In this document: positions 1-6,318 of the stretch, in pieces
Layout of the letters: every line of letters begins with the position of its first letter
Position numbering within the stretch: position 1 is the first letter of the stretch
DNA from: Burkholderiales bacterium
GTDB lineage: Bacteria > Pseudomonadota > Gammaproteobacteria > Burkholderiales > Casimicrobiaceae
Assembly (NCBI GenBank): GCA_031283405.1
Contig: JAITBX010000129.1
Span: 1-7,453 of the forward strand
Direction: 5' to 3'
DNA: 7,453 bases
The notes under the pieces: model-generated
What the model saw: only the letters and a program-made list of their open reading frames with translations
Told to the model about the DNA's origin: nothing
The model's database searches: none
Translations under genes and position numbers: made by a program

Positions 1-3000
1 GGAATGTTGGCGGACGCGATTTGGTGTTTCGAGAAAGCCGTCAAAGAACCGCAGTCTTCGCAAGAAGCGACGTTTCTTCTCGGCGGCGCATGGTGGGCGC
101 TTGGCGATGCCGGTAAAGCGTATTCGGTGTGGCGTCAGGGTTACGCCGCGTATCCGGCGGCGTTGCCTTGTTTGCAGGCGATGTCCGAAGCCTTGCTTTA
201 CTTGGGAGATTTGGGCGACGCGGCTGAACACGCTGCCGAGATTCTGAAAATCAAAAACGATGAGCCGCGCGCAGAAACACTGCGCGCCATTTCGTTGGCG
301 GCGGAGGGAGATGTATCTTCGTGGCAGAAGCTGGAGCAATGGGCGGAAGAACGGAAAGTCATTTTTTGTGACCCTGCTTTTGCGAGGGCTTTGGCAAAAA
401 CCGTCGGGGCAAGCGATGAAGAAAGCGGCAAAGGAAATGGGGCGACCGTCGAAGCGAAGCAGCGATTTTCCGAGAGATGTCTTGCGCTGGAAATCGCTTG
501 GCCGCCCGTGTTGAAAATGGCGATGTTGAGTAAAATTTTGCCGTTGCCGCATCGAAGAGCATTTTATGTGGAGAAAGCGCAAACGCTTTTCGACGAAGCG
601 ATTCTCGAGCAGGACAGCGACGGCATCCGTTCGTTGGCGCTCGTTTTGCGGCAGATCGGGCGCGTCGATGTGGCGAGCGATTTTTTCCGATGGTACGGCG
701 AGATTCAGGAAGCGGTTCACGCCAGAAGAAAGCAGCAGACAGACGTGCTGCCGTTGCAATGGCGGCGACGCACCGCCGGAAAACGTTTACGGGTGTCGTT
801 GTTGTTGCCGTTGTGGAGCGAGAGCAGCGAGGGCATCAAAAAGTGTTTGTCGACGTTGTTGCCGTTGCCGTATGAACTCGATATGTGGGCGGCAGGGAAC
901 GCGGAGATATGGCAGGCGTTCTTTGATTCCGAAGCAGATAATGCAGCGACGAACTCCGGGAAAACAAGCGTACGTTCGTTGCCGGTGTCTCCGGCAACGG
1001 TATTGAATTTGTTTGATTACGATGTGTTGATCGACTTTGCCGGAATGACTTGGCCGGTAGAAACGTTCTTTATCGAGCGACCGGCAAGACAAGTGTGGGC
1101 TTTTGTCGAAGGTCAAAAAAGGCTGGAAGGGTTGTCGTGGTGGAATCGTGTTTTTGAAACGCCACAAGATGTGAAAGAAGCGTTGGAGCTTTTGCAAAAT
1201 GTGCTGATGCAGAAGAATCAGCCGTCGTCGGCTGCTTTTTCGGCACAGGAGTTTGTCGAGAAGAAAGATGCGGCGTTGAAAGCGCATCAAGAAGGAGATA
1301 GGGAAGGCGCGCGCTTGATTTATGGAACGCTGCTGAATGACCAGCCGGAGATGGCGCTCACGCATTATTTGGCGGGGATGCTGGCGCGCGATGGTGGCAA
1401 CAGCGGCGGCAACAAGGAAAAAGCCATTGAACATCTTTCGAACGCTATTGCGGTTTTACCTGATTACGCCAAGCCGTATCAGATGCTTGCCGGTTTTTTG
1501 CTGGAAGAAAATTCTGATCGAGCGCAAGCGCTGATCGAAAAAGTTTTGCCCGCGATGCCGCAAGCCTTCGGCCTTCGCCAGATGGAAGGAAAAATTGCGG
1601 CGCGTCGCGGCGAATACGCGAAAGCGGAAACGATTTTCAGAACGCTTTTGTTGATGATGCCGGCGAACGCCGAAGCGCATTTCGATTTGGGAAGCGCGTT
1701 GCAGAAGCAAGGCCGCTTGCAGGAAGCGGCGCGCGCTTATCAGCGGGCGCTTTTGTTTGAGCCGGATTGGTGGGAGGCGCATTTTAATTTGGCGCAGTTG
1801 TTTCGTGAGCAGGGGCAATTCGAGGCGGCGAGCCGCGCTTATCGGTATGTGTTGTCGAAACAACCCAAACATGTCGGGGCATACGGAGGGCTGGGAGAGA
1901 TTTTGAAGGCGAGCGGAAAGTTGCGGGAGTGGTTTGAAAATTTTCGGCAGTTTCAAAGTCATTGCCCGCAATCCATCACGTTAGCCTCACAGGGGCTGGA
2001 TGCTTGCCGCTTCATCGGTGATTTCAAAGGCGTCGATTTTTTTCTCGACGGTTTGCGAAAAGGACTCTATAAGGCAGAAAGCGATGCTGACCTTGTTGAT
2101 GTGCTGGGCTCGTTGCAACATCAGCTTCTTTATTTCGACATCGAGCCGGAGCTTTCGTTGCGCTTGGCCAGGATCTACGACGGGACAATGAAAAAGATGC
2201 TCGGAGCGCCGCTGCCGCGCCCGCAGAAAAGAAGGCCGGGAAAAATCCGCGTAGGCTATTTGTCGGGTGACTTGTGGGATCATGTAATGGGGCGGATGAT
2301 GTGGCAGGCGGTGCAACATCACGACAAAGAAAAATTTGAGCTGTTCTTTTATTCGTTGAACAGCAAGCAGGATTCTGTCACAGAGCAATTTTTCCGGCTC
2401 GCCGATCACTTTCAGTTTTTGCCCGAACTCGGAGAGCGCGAGTTGGCGAGTCGGATCAGCGCCGACGATTTGGATATTTTGGTGGATTTGTCCACCCACA
2501 CCAAAGGCTCCAGGCCGGAAATTCTGGCGTTAAAACCGGCAAGGGTACAGATTACGCATCTTGCGAGCGCGGGAACGCTGGGACTGTCGGCTATTGATTT
2601 CAAGCTGACCGATCGCGACGCCGATTTGGCGGAGATGCAACTTTATCAGCTTGAAACGTTTTTACCGATGCAGGGCTGCGTTTATCCTTATGTGCGGAGC
2701 GAAGTTGCTGTCGAACATCCTTATCATCGCAAGTCTTTGGGAATTGCGGAAGATGCGGTGTTGATCGGCGTTTTTGTGGCGCCGATAAAATTGTCGGCAA
2801 GATGTTTGGCGTTGTGGAGGCAAGTCCTGGAACAAATTCCGAAAGCCAGGCTGGTGTTTTCGCCGCTTTCCCCCGCTTTTATGCAGATTTATAAAAACGT
2901 GATGAAAAACGCCGGTATCGGCGAAGACCGTTATCTTTTTCTTTCAAGTCCTGCGAATAAAGAGCTGCGGCAAGCGAGATACAACATTATTGATTTTGTG

Positions 3001-3354
3001 TTGGATACGATGCCTTACGGCAATGTGAACGGAACGCTGGAACCGCTGAATGCCGGCGTGCCTGTCGTTACGCTTGTCGGGCGCCGTCACGGCGAGCGGT
3101 CGAGTTATTCGATTCTGAAAAATCTGGGCGAAACGCGAACGGTTGCGCAAAGCGGCAAAGAGTATGTTGAAATTGCGAAACGTTTGGCGAACGATCGCGC
3201 GTTCATGGATGATGTGCGTGCCGGGATTCGTAGGGGGTTGGAACATTCGCCGTTGGTGGATATGGAGCAGCATTGCCGGCATCTCGAAGAAGCGTATCTG
3301 AGCGCGCTCGAAATGAAAGCACCGGAAGTGTTCGACGAGATAATGCGTGCCTAA
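1..3354 (+). CDS. TPR-repeat GT41 (SPINDLY/O-GlcNAc transferase-like) glycosyltransferase, probably 5'-partial
   Basis: Likely a cytoplasmic glycosyltransferase that moves a sugar from a UDP-sugar to Ser/Thr or Asn of proteins, with the TPRs holding the acceptor; donor and acceptor are unknown. The first ATG is at 4, but that residue falls in the middle of a TPR helix pair, so the gene probably starts upstream of the window. Residue numbers count from that ATG (1116 aa). Residues 1-110 are TPR-like and 110-250 helical. Residues 250-370 are a decayed copy of the catalytic N-lobe. Residues 420-665 are TPRs, clearest at 556-650. Residues 738-1116 form the GT41 domain: RVGYLSGDLWDH (749-760), LVDLSTHTKGSRPE (826-839), PARVQ then SAGTLGLSAIDFKLTD, K929 in APIKLS (equivalent to the UDP-phosphate-binding Lys of OGT), and MPYGNVNGTLEPL (1003-1015), then RRHGERSSYS. 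The usual GYPGT is ASAGT, and the usual GHTT region reads GNVNG. Stop TAA lies 19 bp from a convergent gene. Family is sure; activity is inferred. Confidence 0.88.
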   Translation, partial: GMLADAIWCFEKAVKEPQSSQEATFLLGGAWWALGDAGKAYSVWRQGYAAYPAALPCLQAMSEALLYLGDLGDAAEHAAEILKIKNDEPRAETLRAISLAAEGDVSSWQKLEQWAEERKVIFCDPAFARALAKTVGASDEESGKGNGATVEAKQRFSERCLALEIAWPPVLKMAMLSKILPLPHRRAFYVEKAQTLFDEAILEQDSDGIRSLALVLRQIGRVDVASDFFRWYGEIQEAVHARRKQQTDVLPLQWRRRTAGKRLRVSLLLPLWSESSEGIKKCLSTLLPLPYELDMWAAGNAEIWQAFFDSEADNAATNSGKTSVRSLPVSPATVLNLFDYDVLIDFAGMTWPVETFFIERPARQVWAFVEGQKRLEGLSWWNRVFETPQDVKEALELLQNVLMQKNQPSSAAFSAQEFVEKKDAALKAHQEGDREGARLIYGTLLNDQPEMALTHYLAGMLARDGGNSGGNKEKAIEHLSNAIAVLPDYAKPYQMLAGFLLEENSDRAQALIEKVLPAMPQAFGLRQMEGKIAARRGEYAKAETIFRTLLLMMPANAEAHFDLGSALQKQGRLQEAARAYQRALLFEPDWWEAHFNLAQLFREQGQFEAASRAYRYVLSKQPKHVGAYGGLGEILKASGKLREWFENFRQFQSHCPQSITLASQGLDACRFIGDFKGVDFFLDGLRKGLYKAESDADLVDVLGSLQHQLLYFDIEPELSLRLARIYDGTMKKMLGAPLPRPQKRRPGKIRVGYLSGDLWDHVMGRMMWQAVQHHDKEKFELFFYSLNSKQDSVTEQFFRLADHFQFLPELGERELASRISADDLDILVDLSTHTKGSRPEILALKPARVQITHLASAGTLGLSAIDFKLTDRDADLAEMQLYQLETFLPMQGCVYPYVRSEVAVEHPYHRKSLGIAEDAVLIGVFVAPIKLSARCLALWRQVLEQIPKARLVFSPLSPAFMQIYKNVMKNAGIGEDRYLFLSSPANKELRQARYNIIDFVLDTMPYGNVNGTLEPLNAGVPVVTLVGRRHGERSSYSILKNLGETRTVAQSGKEYVEIAKRLANDRAFMDDVRAGIRRGLEHSPLVDMEQHCRHLEEAYLSALEMKAPEVFDEIMRA

Positions 3355-3373
3355 TACAAGGGGCGAGGGGAGA

Positions 3374-4759
3374 TTATTCTGACCGAAACCGCTGATGCCA
3401 GATCGTGATGATCCAGACGGGAAGAAGCGGCGCGGCAATCAGTAAAAGGCGCTCGGCTTGTTGTATAGAGCTAAACAACCACGAAAAAAGCGCCGGCAGT
3501 GCGATAACGGCAACCGAAACCAGCATGCCGCCCCACACGATGAGCGAGAGCGGCGCGATTTTGTTTTGCAGGCTTTCGCGGAAGTCGATAATGAGGGTTG
3601 CCAGCGCGGCGAGCCAGAGGAGGTGCCAGTTTTCGCCGGTGATGAAGTTGGATAACCAAGTGTCGAAGTCGGCGTCGAAATGAAGATTCGCCAATGCGGG
3701 AGAGAGTGAAGCTCCGGCTTGGGTCAGCGCTAAAGACCCCGCGACGGTGACGACGGGAAGCGCCAGCGCCAGATAACGTGTACTTTTAGGCAAAAGAATG
3801 CAGACGAGCGCCGGCAGCAACAAGGCCAGCCACAGATACGCTGCCGGCCACAGTGTGGCGGCGATGAGCGCGAAGAGCAACGCGCAGAACAAATCCAAGT
3901 CAAGCCATTGCTGCCGAAATAAAAATGAGCGCGCCCAGCGAACCAGCGACAGCGCCGCCAAAGTATAAGCGCCTGCCAGCGGCAAGTCGGGCAAGCCGGC
4001 CAGCGCGACATGGGTGTTGAGCAGCGGCAGTGATGCGACGAGCCACGCAGTGATCAGCGACGCAAAAGCGCTCAGCCCTTGATGGCGCATGAAGCCGTAA
4101 ACGGCAAGCGTCAGCGCCAGCAACATGACCCACCACGGCAGATTCATCAACACATCATTCCATTCGCCGATGGTGACGCACATCCACGCTTGCAACAGCG
4201 GCAAGGTAGCGGGAAGATTCGGCGCGTTGTCGAAATAAACGTGACCACCGAGCCACGCGGCGCTGTCGCCGAAGGGCGCCAGTGTTTTCAGGCCGAAATA
4301 GACGTGCGCTTTCGACGCCCATTGAATCGACGCTTCCCACGGGAAGAGCGGTCGCGTGGACATTTCAAAAAACAGCAAACCGAAACGCAGCACAAGCCAA
4401 GCGAGCAGCGCGAAGAAGAAATAGCGCGTCAGTTTGGGCAGAGGGCAGACGGGACAATTTGCTTTGAGGTTTTGCAACGGCGCGCGTCGCCAAGCGATGA
4501 AGAACGCCAACGCGGCGATCAAAAGCAATGGCAGCGCGATGACGATGAAACCGAAAGGGATGCCGAGGAGCGCGTACACGCGCATCAAGCACGTCGTGAG
4601 CCAATAGCCCAGAAAAGCGCCAAGGCCGAGTCGCCAACAAATGTCGCCCGGCGTGTGCACTTCGGCGCGCGGCAGCGTTAGCGCCGACGCGGCGTAAAGC
4701 AAGGTAGCGCCGGTCAACCACGGCAAAAGCAAAGCGATCAATGCAAGAAGCCAAGTCAT
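3374..4759 (-). CDS. Polytopic membrane protein, GT-C-fold (GT39/GT83-like) glycosyltransferase candidate
   Basis: A 461-residue inner-membrane protein with about 10-12 hydrophobic spans (for example 3-27, 44-66, 68-90, 113-132, 207-223, 231-247, 254-275, 288-323, 328-345, 379-391, 402-428, 437-453). It resembles GT-C enzymes, which transfer sugars from polyprenyl-phosphate donors on the periplasmic face. Supporting motifs are RPLFPWEASIQWASKA (136-151), matching the 'PW[DE]aw..W..KA' motif of such proteins; NLPATLPLLQAW (181-192); GLPDLPLAGAY (255-265); and a late Arg before a hydrophobic 'P-L-L-P' span (ER 436-437, then 442-448). Charges place the basic loop 91-112 inside and the motif-bearing loop 133-205 outside, as expected for GT-C. 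That basic loop carries a CPVC pair (102-105). The ATG overlaps the stop of the upstream gene by four bases (ATGA), and only a weak GAG lies upstream, so translation is probably coupled. Donor and acceptor are unknown. A flippase-like or polymerase-like role remains possible. Confidence 0.8.
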   Translation of the reverse strand: MTWLLALIALLLPWLTGATLLYAASALTLPRAEVHTPGDICWRLGLGAFLGYWLTTCLMRVYALLGIPFGFIVIALPLLLIAALAFFIAWRRAPLQNLKANCPVCPLPKLTRYFFFALLAWLVLRFGLLFFEMSTRPLFPWEASIQWASKAHVYFGLKTLAPFGDSAAWLGGHVYFDNAPNLPATLPLLQAWMCVTIGEWNDVLMNLPWWVMLLALTLAVYGFMRHQGLSAFASLITAWLVASLPLLNTHVALAGLPDLPLAGAYTLAALSLVRWARSFLFRQQWLDLDLFCALLFALIAATLWPAAYLWLALLLPALVCILLPKSTRYLALALPVVTVAGSLALTQAGASLSPALANLHFDADFDTWLSNFITGENWHLLWLAALATLIIDFRESLQNKIAPLSLIVWGGMLVSVAVIALPALFSWLFSSIQQAERLLLIAAPLLPVWIITIWHQRFRSE

Positions 4760-6060
4760 GGCGTCAACTCGAAAAGGGCAGAGCCTGCGTCGATGAGTTT
4801 GGCGTCGGCAGAAAGTTCGACGCCGGAAGGCAGGCGAATTTTTTTCTGGGCGGCATCGTATTGAACGCCGCGTTGTTGAAAGACGAGCAGGTAATCGCCG
4901 GGGCGCAGTTGGCGCGCATCAGGTTGCGTCGCGTTGAAATCGTAGAACACTTGATACGGATAAAGATGGTAAGCGGCGCGGCTTTTCAAATAAGCAACAT
5001 CGGTCATGATGAAAATACGAACATGGTTTGCCGGCTGGCTTGTTGGTAACTCGGCGCGCGCTTTTTCGATAAAGGCGAAGAGTGCGCCGTCTTCGGCGGC
5101 CAAATGTTTTTGCGTCCAGTTTTTGCCGCCATACGTTTGCCAGGTTTGCGCGGCTTGTTGCGTCAGTTGAATGGTCCAGCGAAGATCGAGAACCATCCAG
5201 CCCAGACAGAAAAGCGCGACTCCGGCGTAAAGCCAGTGATGAGGCATGGCGCGCGGGAAATCGAGATAACGATCGCTCCAGCGTCGCCAGAGATAGAGCG
5301 CCGCTGCACCGATAAAGAGCAGCGCCAGCGCGGCGAGAACCAAGAGTGAGAGGGGAACCGTTCCCGGATCGTTCAGACGGAAAAAAGAAGTCCCGCGCCA
5401 GTCCGCGAAAGTGTTCCACTCTTTGATGCGCAGCCACAACGTTTCGGGCGCATCCATCGGATGTGCTCGAATGTTGGCAACAGTAAACGATTGCGGTGTT
5501 GAAAACTGCGTTGGAAGTTGCAGCGCGATAGCGAACCCTTGAATGTTGCCGACCCAACCCGATTCGCGAGCGACGTTGACCGGCGACAAACGGCCATTCT
5601 CGACTTCCAGATCGAGCTGACGCTGAGCATTGGGCGCGTAATCGGAGCGCCACAAAAGTTTGGCGGCGGTGTCGTCAGGAAGATTGGAAATCGTCCAATC
5701 GAGAACGGGATAATCGCGCGCCGGAAAGTGGGCGTTGACCATCAGCACGGCCAGTCCGTTGGTTTCGGGAGCAAAATATGCTTGATCGCGTTCAGGTTCG
5801 ACGCCGACCAACGCGCCGCGCGCTACGGTGATGTCTTTCGGCGTCCATGTATTCACGGAAGCGCCGGAAAACCAGGCGCCAGGAATCGTCCAGGCCAGCC
5901 AGACCAGCGTGCATATCAGCAAGGAAGCGATAAAGAGAAGCAGCAACCCGCCCAGAAAGCGGCCTGAAGCCACATCGACAGGCGCGGGCGCAGGCGCTTC
6001 CGGCAAGGGAGGCGGCGCGAAGGGGGGCAGGGCGGGCGACGGAGCGGGAGGTAAAGTCAT
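4756..6060 (-). CDS. Membrane-anchored periplasmic protein of unknown function, partner of the GT-C protein
   Basis: I do not recognise a named family. From the chosen ATG at 6060 the product is 434 aa. Residues 1-30 are a Pro/Ala-rich cytoplasmic tail (MTLPPAPSPALPPF...). A membrane span at 35-58 leads to a soluble, probably beta-rich periplasmic domain (59-235, several Trp-Asn/Asp turns). Two further spans (236-258 and 276-293) flank a short basic loop (RRWSDR), which fits positive-inside. The C-terminal ~140 residues return to the periplasm and contain VRIFIMTD (347-354), YHLYPYQVFYDF (364-375) and LRPGDYLLVFQQRGVQYD (385-402). This tail resembles proteins I recall beside GT-C-type membrane proteins in proteobacteria, but I cannot name the family. 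The frame stays open to a TTG at 6087. I prefer ATG 6060 because a candidate promoter at 6093-6120 would start transcription near 6086. Neither start has a good Shine-Dalgarno sequence. It is the first gene of the two-gene operon. Confidence 0.78.
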   Translation of the reverse strand: MTLPPAPSPALPPFAPPPLPEAPAPAPVDVASGRFLGGLLLLFIASLLICTLVWLAWTIPGAWFSGASVNTWTPKDITVARGALVGVEPERDQAYFAPETNGLAVLMVNAHFPARDYPVLDWTISNLPDDTAAKLLWRSDYAPNAQRQLDLEVENGRLSPVNVARESGWVGNIQGFAIALQLPTQFSTPQSFTVANIRAHPMDAPETLWLRIKEWNTFADWRGTSFFRLNDPGTVPLSLLVLAALALLFIGAAALYLWRRWSDRYLDFPRAMPHHWLYAGVALFCLGWMVLDLRWTIQLTQQAAQTWQTYGGKNWTQKHLAAEDGALFAFIEKARAELPTSQPANHVRIFIMTDVAYLKSRAAYHLYPYQVFYDFNATQPDARQLRPGDYLLVFQQRGVQYDAAQKKIRLPSGVELSADAKLIDAGSALFELTP

Positions 6061-6092
6061 GACATAAAAATGGGCGCAGGCGCTCAAACCTC

Positions 6093-6120
6093 ATCATACC
6101 GTGAGGGAGGCGGGACGCAA
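6093..6120 (-). promoter_or_regulatory. Candidate promoter of the two-gene membrane operon
   Basis: Read on the minus strand, a -35-like TTGCGT (6120-6115) and a -10-like TATGAT (6098-6093, 5/6 to consensus) are separated by 16 bp. Transcription would start near 6086, about 25 nt before the preferred ATG at 6060. The -35 match is poor (3/6), so this is a weak call. It lies inside the divergent region shared with the rRNA operon. Confidence 0.32.
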
Positions 6121-6134
6121 GCCGGTTTTTGCGT
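6115..6134. repeat. Perfect 6-bp inverted repeat ACGCAA / TTGCGT
   Basis: ACGCAA (6115-6120) and TTGCGT (6129-6134) are exact inverted copies around an 8-nt spacer. The left arm coincides with the proposed -35 of the minus-strand operon. It could be an operator-type dyad for that operon or chance. It is not followed by a T-tract in either direction strong enough to call a terminator. Confidence 0.35.
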
Positions 6135-6140
6135 TGTCCT

Positions 6141-6149
6141 AAAAATTTT
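6141..6149 (+). promoter_or_regulatory. Possible UP element upstream of the rrn promoter
   Basis: The run AAAAATTTT sits at about -56 to -48 relative to the predicted rRNA start near 6197. That is within the distal UP-element subsite bound by the RNA polymerase alpha C-terminal domain at strong rRNA promoters. The proximal subsite is not A/T-rich here (it holds TTGGGGGAG), so only a partial UP element can be supported. Confidence 0.4.
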
Positions 6150-6161
6150 GTGTTGGGGGAG

Positions 6162-6190
6162 TTGCAAAAGAAAAACAGGTGTGCCATAAT
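6162..6190 (+). promoter_or_regulatory. rRNA operon P1-type promoter
   Basis: A -35 TTGCAA (6162-6167, 4/6) and a -10 CATAAT (6185-6190, 5/6) are separated by exactly 17 bp. TG at 6182-6183 gives an extended -10 (TGcCATAAT). The next bases, TCCGCTTCTGCGC, form a GC-rich discriminator typical of growth-rate- and ppGpp-controlled rRNA promoters, with a start expected near 6197. The position, about 240 nt before mature 16S and just ahead of boxB/boxA/boxC-like elements, supports the call strongly. The regulatory reading is from knowledge of rrn promoters, not measured here. Confidence 0.8.
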
Positions 6191-6209
6191 TCCGCTTCTG
6201 CGCTTTTGA

Positions 6210-6225
6210 AACCTTAAACAAGGTT
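6210..6225 (+). promoter_or_regulatory. boxB-like stem-loop of the rrn antitermination site
   Basis: AACCTT and AAGGTT form a perfect 6-bp stem around the loop AAAC. It lies about 13 nt after the predicted start and 9 nt before boxA, the same order as boxB-boxA-boxC in the E. coli rrn leader. The assignment rests on position and symmetry, since boxB sequence is poorly conserved. Confidence 0.55.
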
Positions 6226-6234
6226 CCCGAAGCA

Positions 6235-6246
6235 GTTCTTTAAGAA
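6235..6246 (+). promoter_or_regulatory. boxA antitermination element
   Basis: GTTCTTTAAGAA matches the CTTTAA core of the rrn boxA consensus (TGCTCTTTAACAA), the RNA site bound by NusB-NusE (S10) for rRNA antitermination. It is followed 15 nt later by a boxC-like GTGTGGG, close to the E. coli spacing. The sequence is also a short palindrome (TTCTT-T-AAGAA). Confidence 0.7.
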
Positions 6247-6258
6247 GATGGCGATTGA

Positions 6259-6272
6259 TAGGTGTGGGTGCT
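6259..6272 (+). promoter_or_regulatory. boxC-like conserved leader element
   Basis: TAGGTGTGGGTGCT contains GTGTGGG (6262-6268), the core of the rrn boxC region (TGTGTGGGCAC in E. coli). A 'GATAagTGTGGGcgCT' block is, from memory, common in betaproteobacterial 16S leaders. It supports both the antitermination reading and the taxonomic placement. Confidence 0.55.
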
Positions 6273-6290
6273 GCTCATGTCGGCAAGTCG

Positions 6291-6318
6291 AATTTCCCTG
6301 ACGCAAGTCAGAGAGATT
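6291..6318 (+). other. Leader hairpin with GCAA (GNRA) tetraloop
   Basis: CTGAC (6298-6302) and GTCAG (6307-6311) pair perfectly around GCAA, a GNRA-class tetraloop. After one C/A mismatch the stem continues with AATTTC (6291-6296) against GAGATT (6313-6318), with one G-U pair. A TTTT run covers 6317-6320. It resembles a weak intrinsic terminator, but its place inside an antiterminated rRNA leader suggests a structural or processing role. Confidence 0.5.

Noticed and set aside
787..1434. 215-codon minus-strand open frame inside the GT41 gene
   Set aside because: Arg/Gln-rich antisense shadow; the plus strand carries the conserved TPR and GT41-like sequence.
4079..4681. 200-codon open frame on the plus strand inside the GT-C gene
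   Set aside because: It is antisense to a clear polytopic membrane protein, and its product is rich in Arg, Gln and Glu with no recognisable motif, as expected for the complement of a hydrophobic coding strand.
4919..5653. 244-codon minus-strand open frame in another phase
   Set aside because: It overlaps the partner gene in a different frame, with Arg/Ser-rich composition and no coherent domain.
5518..5967. 149-codon open frame on the plus strand inside the periplasmic-partner gene
   Set aside because: Antisense shadow without motifs or start signals; the minus strand encodes a coherent membrane-anchored protein here.
6115..6149. Possible intrinsic terminator at the ACGCAA/TTGCGT dyad
   Set aside because: The stem is only 6 bp with an 8-nt loop and no immediate T-tract. 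It lies upstream of both divergent genes, where a terminator for either has no obvious use.
5792..6187. 131-codon minus-strand frame starting across the rrn promoter, with its own MMRFERLRPF segment
   Set aside because: It overlaps the rrn promoter and then the partner gene out of phase, and becomes Arg/Ala-rich. The ATGATG near 6098 is better explained as part of the candidate -10.
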